Below, one piece after another: positions 7,341 through 10,357 of a stretch of 10,357 bases of DNA. The stretch is from contig CALGUM010000002.1 in NCBI GenBank assembly GCA_937902295.1, forward strand, positions 1-10,357. Direction: 5' to 3'. This stretch comes from an uncultured Candidatus Saccharibacteria bacterium. Its GTDB lineage: Bacteria; Patescibacteriota; Saccharimonadia; Saccharimonadales; Saccharimonadaceae. Within the stretch, counting starts at the first letter, position 1; every line of letters starts with the position of its first letter. The translations under genes were made by a program, and so were the position numbers. Under the pieces are notes generated by a model. The model was not told the DNA's origin and searched no databases. It saw nothing but the letters and a program-made list of their open reading frames with translations.

Positions 7341-7369
7341 TTGCGCACCGCCAGATTAGCCTGTATACT
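7341..7369 (+). promoter_or_regulatory. Promoter of pgl-gnd
   Basis: -35 TTGCGC (7341-7346, 3 of 6 consensus bases), a 17-bp spacer and -10 TATACT (7364-7369). The predicted start near 7376 would leave a leader of only about 10 nt and cut into the Shine-Dalgarno AAAAGGA (7374-7380). Either the start is a few bases earlier or most transcripts read through from liaF. Confidence 0.5.
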
Positions 7370-7385
7370 AACGAAAAGGATACCT

Positions 7386-8045
7386 ATGAAGTTAGTAACC
7401 CAACACAATGACCAAGAAATTGTTAATTACCTTACTTCTACTCTTGTTGCCCATATAGAGGCAGACGAATCGGTACTATGGCTCGTTCCCGGTGGATCAG
7501 CCATGCAGGTTGCAACCCAGGTACTCGAAAGATTGCAGGACTATGATACTTCTAAGCTCTGCATTACCTTGACGGATGAACGATATGGCCAACCAGGCCA
7601 TCAAGATGAAAACTGGTCACAGCTTGAACGGCTCGGATTTGCAGTGAATACGATTAATGCCTATCGGGTGCTGCGCGGCGAAGACGTAGAAACAACAGCT
7701 CAGGACTTTAGCGACAAGCTATCAGAGCTTTTTACTACCTTTGAATATAAAATAGGCTTATTCGGTATTGGGGCTGATGGTCACACTGCGGGAATTAAGC
7801 CCAATTCTCCAGCGGTGAATAGCGATGAGTACGCTGCTCAGTTTACAGGAGAAGATTTTACTCGTGTCACAATGACACCGAAAGCGATAGGTATGCTTGA
7901 TGAGGCGGTGATCTATGCGCACGGCTCAGATAAGCATCAGGTGCTACGGCAACTCATGACTGAGGCGGTCGCACTTCAGGATCAACCAGCGCAAATATTA
8001 AACACTGTTCCCGTGGCTACGTTGTTCAGTGATTTTAGTATGTAG
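7386..8045 (+). CDS. pgl: 6-phosphogluconolactonase (SugarP_isomerase/lactonase family)
   Basis: It hydrolyses 6-phosphogluconolactone to 6-phosphogluconate in the oxidative pentose phosphate pathway, in the cytosol. The 219 residues match short bacterial Pgl/DevB. Visible motifs are VPGGSA (34-39), the phosphate-binding loop (usually SGGST); TLTDERYG (61-68), the conserved DER; GIGADGHTAGIKP (127-139), the lactonase form of the catalytic loop with Asp131 and His133; and RVTMTPKAI (160-168). HTA in the loop and the DER motif favour lactonase over glucosamine-6-phosphate deaminase. ATG 7386 is chosen because AAAAGGA lies 5 nt before it; an upstream TTG at 7341 in frame is part of the promoter and adds non-family residues. 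gnd follows after 26 nt and encodes the next enzyme, which supports the function. A glucose-6-phosphate dehydrogenase gene is not in view. Confidence 0.9.
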   Translation: MKLVTQHNDQEIVNYLTSTLVAHIEADESVLWLVPGGSAMQVATQVLERLQDYDTSKLCITLTDERYGQPGHQDENWSQLERLGFAVNTINAYRVLRGEDVETTAQDFSDKLSELFTTFEYKIGLFGIGADGHTAGIKPNSPAVNSDEYAAQFTGEDFTRVTMTPKAIGMLDEAVIYAHGSDKHQVLRQLMTEAVALQDQPAQILNTVPVATLFSDFSM

Positions 8046-8059
8046 TGTGATAATAGACG

Positions 8060-8065
8060 AGGAGG
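8060..8065 (+). promoter_or_regulatory. Strong ribosome binding site of gnd
   Basis: AGGAGG, 6 nt before ATG 8072, is the only full consensus Shine-Dalgarno in the window and contrasts with the leaderless genes. The same gap has TGTGATAAT (8046-8054), which resembles an extended -10 and could give gnd extra transcription, although its -35 is poor. Confidence 0.85.
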
Positions 8066-8071
8066 AATAAC

Positions 8072-8980
8072 ATGAAGATTATTATTGATGGACTCGGTAG
8101 AATGGGTGGCCAAATAGCGGAAAAACTACTTGCAGATGGTCACGAGGTTGTCGCGCACAATCGTAGTACAGAAGCGATTGATGAGATGGTAACATTAGGA
8201 GCTATTGGCGCGTATACCAAGCAAGAGGCAGTCGACGCATTTGACGGTGATCCTATCGTAGTATGGATTATGATCCCGGCAGCGGTGATTGATGCAGCGG
8301 TAGACGAATGGGCTACGCTAGCTCCCGAGGACAGTATTATTATTGACGGAGGTAATAGTGACTATCGTGGTGACGCAGCAAGAGCCGAGCGTGTAGCAAG
8401 CCACGGAAGTGTATTGATGGATATAGGCACAAGCGGCGGTGTACATGGTATGAAACGTGGGTTCTGCATGATGGTCGGAGGGGCACGTGCTCAATACGAG
8501 CAACTGTCTCCACTGCTTGATACGCTTGCCACGCCGACAGGCGCTCATAATTATTTTGGTCCAAACGGTGCAGGACATTACGTCAAAATGGTTCACAATG
8601 CCATTGAGTATGGCATGATGCAAAGTCTCGCCGAGGGATACCGTATGCTAAAGGAAGGACCGATTGCTGATATTGATCTTGCCCGTGCAGGTGAGGTGTG
8701 GCAACACAGCAGTGTGATTACGTCATGGCTCAACGAACTGAGCGCCGAAGCGCTAGAGGAGTCACCAGAACTTGAAGGTATAGATGGTGTGGTGGCAGAA
8801 TCTGGCGAAGCTCGCTGGACGCTCGAAACAGCCAAAGATCTCGGAATTCCACTGCCGGCTATCCAGGCGTCATTTGATGTACGACTCGCTTCTCAGCAGG
8901 GTGAAGTTGATTTTTCTACTAAGCTTCTTGCGGCAATGCGTAATAAATTTGGCGGGCACGACATCAACGGTAAACAGTAG
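8072..8980 (+). CDS. gnd: 6-phosphogluconate dehydrogenase, decarboxylating, short form
   Basis: It oxidises and decarboxylates 6-phosphogluconate to ribulose 5-phosphate, supplying NAD(P)H and pentose for nucleotides. The 302 residues are the short form (about 300 against about 470), lacking the second all-helical repeat; the ending AAMRNKFGGHD is typical of short enzymes. The dinucleotide-binding motif GLGRMG is at 7-12, followed by NRS at 30-32, which in this family usually marks NADP+ preference. IIDGGNSDY (90-98), GTSGGVHGMKRGFCMMVGG (119-137) and HYVKMVHNAIEYGMMQ (169-184) carry the substrate loop, with catalytic Lys172 and Glu179; the last motif has Ala177 where Gly is usual. GEARWT (245-250) is also conserved. 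It is very likely an operon with pgl (26-nt gap). The 3' end converges on the hypothetical minus-strand gene with only 39 bp between. Confidence 0.96.
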   Translation: MKIIIDGLGRMGGQIAEKLLADGHEVVAHNRSTEAIDEMVTLGAIGAYTKQEAVDAFDGDPIVVWIMIPAAVIDAAVDEWATLAPEDSIIIDGGNSDYRGDAARAERVASHGSVLMDIGTSGGVHGMKRGFCMMVGGARAQYEQLSPLLDTLATPTGAHNYFGPNGAGHYVKMVHNAIEYGMMQSLAEGYRMLKEGPIADIDLARAGEVWQHSSVITSWLNELSAEALEESPELEGIDGVVAESGEARWTLETAKDLGIPLPAIQASFDVRLASQQGEVDFSTKLLAAMRNKFGGHDINGKQ

Positions 8981-9019
8981 GCGTCAGGAGCGTACCTGCA
9001 GTTAAGTGAGCGAGGCGCC

Positions 9020-9421
9020 TTATGTCCTGAGCAACACAAAATAGACTACCGTCAGCGCCATTGTAAAGACATAGACAATAATAGGACTTGCAAGAATAGC
9101 GAGAATTGAGATAAAGGTTAGCTTGGTGCCATTTGTTGACTGAGAATTTGGCGAGCGGGTATTTATAAGGCGATCGGTTAGCTGGTGTTGCTTATTGTTA
9201 ATGACTTCTGACCTAGTTGTTAACAATGGAATAACAACAAAAGTAAGCGCTAGTAAAACCGACTTCCTAACCTTGTCGGCGGTTTTTTCAAATGCCGTGG
9301 GGTGTGGATTGAAGGCCAGGCTAACCGAGGTGTCAATATGGTAGATTGCAAAAGCTGAGGTGCTTAATGCAAGAAAAACATAAAAGATCCTGAGTAAAAT
9401 TTTTTGGCTTTTGAGTGATAC
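9020..9421 (-). CDS. Hypothetical secreted/membrane protein with an abnormal start codon
   Basis: I do not recognise a family. On the minus strand the frame is open for 137 codons between TGA (9436-9434) and TAA (9022-9020), with no ATG or GTG. From GTA at 9421 it gives 133 residues. The first 26 look like a signal peptide: VSLKSQK, hydrophobic ILLRIFYVFLALS, then TSAFA as a cleavage site. One hydrophobic helix (about residues 55-70) and a polar stretch rich in Asn, Gln and Ser follow. A long hydrophobic C-terminal segment (about 102-131) ends in LLRT. An extended -10, TGATATGTT (9436-9428), lies exactly 6 nt before the GTA, the spacing seen for the leaderless genes here. The start may be a lost GTG, a rare start, or the conservative TTG at 9226, which would give 68 residues. 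It could also be a decaying gene. It is divergent from uvrC. Confidence 0.5.
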   Translation of the reverse strand, partial: VSLKSQKILLRIFYVFLALSTSAFAIYHIDTSVSLAFNPHPTAFEKTADKVRKSVLLALTFVVIPLLTTRSEVINNKQHQLTDRLINTRSPNSQSTNGTKLTFISILAILASPIIVYVFTMALTVVYFVLLRT

Positions 9422-9427
9422 AGATAC

Positions 9428-9436
9428 AACATATCA
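9428..9436 (-). promoter_or_regulatory. Putative extended -10 of the minus-strand hypothetical gene
   Basis: TGATATGTT on the minus strand (hexamer 9433-9428) has the TGn extension seen at other promoters in this window, and no recognisable -35. It sits back to back with the uvrC -10, which is 23 bp away. Confidence 0.35.
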
Positions 9437-9459
9437 GATAAATCAACTGTAAACGGCGA

Positions 9460-9468
9460 TGGTATACT
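9460..9468 (+). promoter_or_regulatory. Extended -10 promoter of uvrC
   Basis: TGGTATACT (hexamer 9463-9468) lies 8 nt before GTG 9477. The -35 region is weak. The expected start falls at or within a base or two of the GTG, so uvrC should be leaderless with a GTG start. Confidence 0.6.
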
Positions 9469-9476
9469 GATACATA

Positions 9477-10357
9477 GTGAATGCAACATTAGAAGCAAAA
9501 CTAAAAACTTTACCTCGTAGTGCTGGTGTCTATTTTCATAAAGACGCGAGAGGGGAGATTATATATGTCGGCAAGGCAGCAGTGCTTCGTAATCGAGTAC
9601 GGCAATACTTTCAAGATTCGCGGGGACAGGACATCAAGACACAGGCACTTGTCGCTGATATTGTTGACACTGATTGGGTGGAGACAGAGAGTGAAATCGA
9701 TGCGCTATTTCTCGAAAGCGAGATGGTCAAGCGCTACATGCCACGTTATAATATTTTACTTCGCGATGATAAGTCGCAAATGTTTGTACGAATCGACATG
9801 AAGAGTGAGTGGCCTACCGTGAGTTTCACTCGCAATCCGGCAGATGACGAAGCTGAGTATTTCGGACCGTTCTACAACAGCTTCGCGCTCAAAAAAGCAC
9901 TCCGCTATTTGCGAAAAGTGTTTCCATACTATACGCGGGAGCCAAAGCCCGGGCAATCACGGCTCGACGAGGACTTAGGGTTGAGTCCAAAACAAGCAGA
10001 CGGAAGTGAAGCCTACAAGGCTAACCTCCGCAAGTTGATTAGTTATATAAAAGGTAATCGCAAACAACTCGTAAAAGATATCGAACTCGAGATGAAAACT
10101 GCTGCTGGACTACACGAGTTTGAACGTGCGGCTCACCTTCGCAACAAGCTGGGACATATGCGCGAGCTGCAGCGTAGAGTGATGTTCGGGGACAGGGAGT
10201 TTCTTGATATCAGTAAAGACAAGGCGTTGATAGATCTCAAGGAGCTACTAAACTTGGATAAAATTCCGGCACGTATAGAGGGGTACGATATTAGCCATAT
10301 GGGCGGTACGAATGTCGTCGCTAGTATGGTTGTGTTCACGAACGGCGTAAGTGATCG
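9477..10357 (+). CDS. uvrC: UvrABC excinuclease subunit C, N-terminal part (3' end cut by window)
   Basis: UvrC makes both incisions around a lesion after UvrA and UvrB have verified it. The 293 visible residues begin at GTG 9477. The GIY-YIG nuclease domain (about 12-95) shows GVY (17-19), YVG (30-32), the catalytic Arg region VLRNRVRQYF (36-45) and Glu82, the likely metal ligand. A UVR helical hairpin that contacts UvrB spans about 195-232 (EFERAAHLRNKL, 214-225). The RNase H-like second nuclease domain begins near 255 with GYDISHMGG (269-277); Asp271 is the expected catalytic Asp. The frame continues past the window. The odd point is the linker at 150-180: the four cysteines that hold a [4Fe-4S] cluster in E. 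coli UvrC are replaced, and the fragment has no cysteine at all. The gene is easily missed because its start is GTG with no Shine-Dalgarno. Confidence 0.96.
   Translation, partial: MNATLEAKLKTLPRSAGVYFHKDARGEIIYVGKAAVLRNRVRQYFQDSRGQDIKTQALVADIVDTDWVETESEIDALFLESEMVKRYMPRYNILLRDDKSQMFVRIDMKSEWPTVSFTRNPADDEAEYFGPFYNSFALKKALRYLRKVFPYYTREPKPGQSRLDEDLGLSPKQADGSEAYKANLRKLISYIKGNRKQLVKDIELEMKTAAGLHEFERAAHLRNKLGHMRELQRRVMFGDREFLDISKDKALIDLKELLNLDKIPARIEGYDISHMGGTNVVASMVVFTNGVSD

Noticed and set aside
8978..9019. Inverted repeats (AGGCG/CGCCT and CAGG/CCTG) between gnd and the convergent gene as a shared terminator.
   Set aside because: Stems are short and no T run follows on either strand.
9255..9288. 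Plus-strand terminator-like structure: CCGAC (9259-9263), 11-nt loop, GTCGG (9275-9279), then CGG and six T.
   Set aside because: The stem is only 5 bp, three bases separate it from the T run, it is about 280 nt after gnd, and it lies inside the minus-strand coding frame where the T run encodes lysines. Probably chance.
9386..9432. A -1 frameshift from ATG 9432 (minus) at the A6/T4 run, to give the hypothetical gene a normal start.
   Set aside because: The run in that frame (GCC AAA AAA TTT TAC) is not a canonical X XXY YYZ slippery site. The -10 spacing supports a start at 9421 instead.
9520..9801. 93-codon plus-strand frame with ATG near the start of uvrC.
   Set aside because: It is out of frame with the clear UvrC translation from GTG 9477, which has all the expected motifs.

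Overview
The window is a compact bacterial segment of moderate GC. It carries ten protein genes on both strands, and the two end genes are cut by the window edges. All genes read through with the standard code. Six end in TAA, four in TAG and none in TGA. Divergent sequences of normal family length, very short intergenic gaps, a short-form 6-phosphogluconate dehydrogenase and many apparently leaderless genes fit a small-genome lineage. My best guess is Patescibacteria/CPR, perhaps Saccharibacteria. That placement is inference, because no rRNA or other decisive marker is present.

Left part: the C-terminal half of uvrA (2-1504) is followed by ribosomal protein L25/CTC (1593-2303), which ends at a strong terminator (2324-2353). 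An ABC exporter half-transporter converges on it from the minus strand (2387-4135). Its promoter and a roughly 100-nt leader with two small hairpins lie in a 194-bp divergent gap, opposite trhO, a rhodanese-type tRNA uridine hydroxylase (4330-5247). A 3-methyladenine DNA glycosylase follows on the plus strand (5289-5873).

Middle: an rRNA adenine N6-methyltransferase that looks more like Erm than KsgA (minus strand, 5899-6615) is divergent from a LiaF/DUF5668-type membrane protein (6658-7332). The 42-bp gap between them holds overlapping promoters and an inverted repeat.

Right part: pgl (7386-8045) and gnd (8072-8980) encode two consecutive steps of the oxidative pentose phosphate pathway. 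A secreted or membrane hypothetical gene on the minus strand (9020-9421) was found only by reading past the usual start codons, because it has no ATG, GTG or TTG at the expected start. It is divergent from uvrC (GTG start at 9477, cut by the window end).

Two themes link the region. The first is DNA repair: uvrA, the alkyladenine glycosylase and uvrC lie within 10 kb. The second is gene-start architecture: five genes (trhO, mpg, erm-like, liaF-like, uvrC) have a -10 hexamer 6-8 nt before the start codon and no Shine-Dalgarno, so their mRNAs should be leaderless. rplY, the ABC transporter, pgl and gnd have clear Shine-Dalgarno sequences. The UvrC fragment also lacks every cysteine expected to bind its iron-sulfur cluster. 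I saw no mobile element, CRISPR array, tRNA or rRNA.
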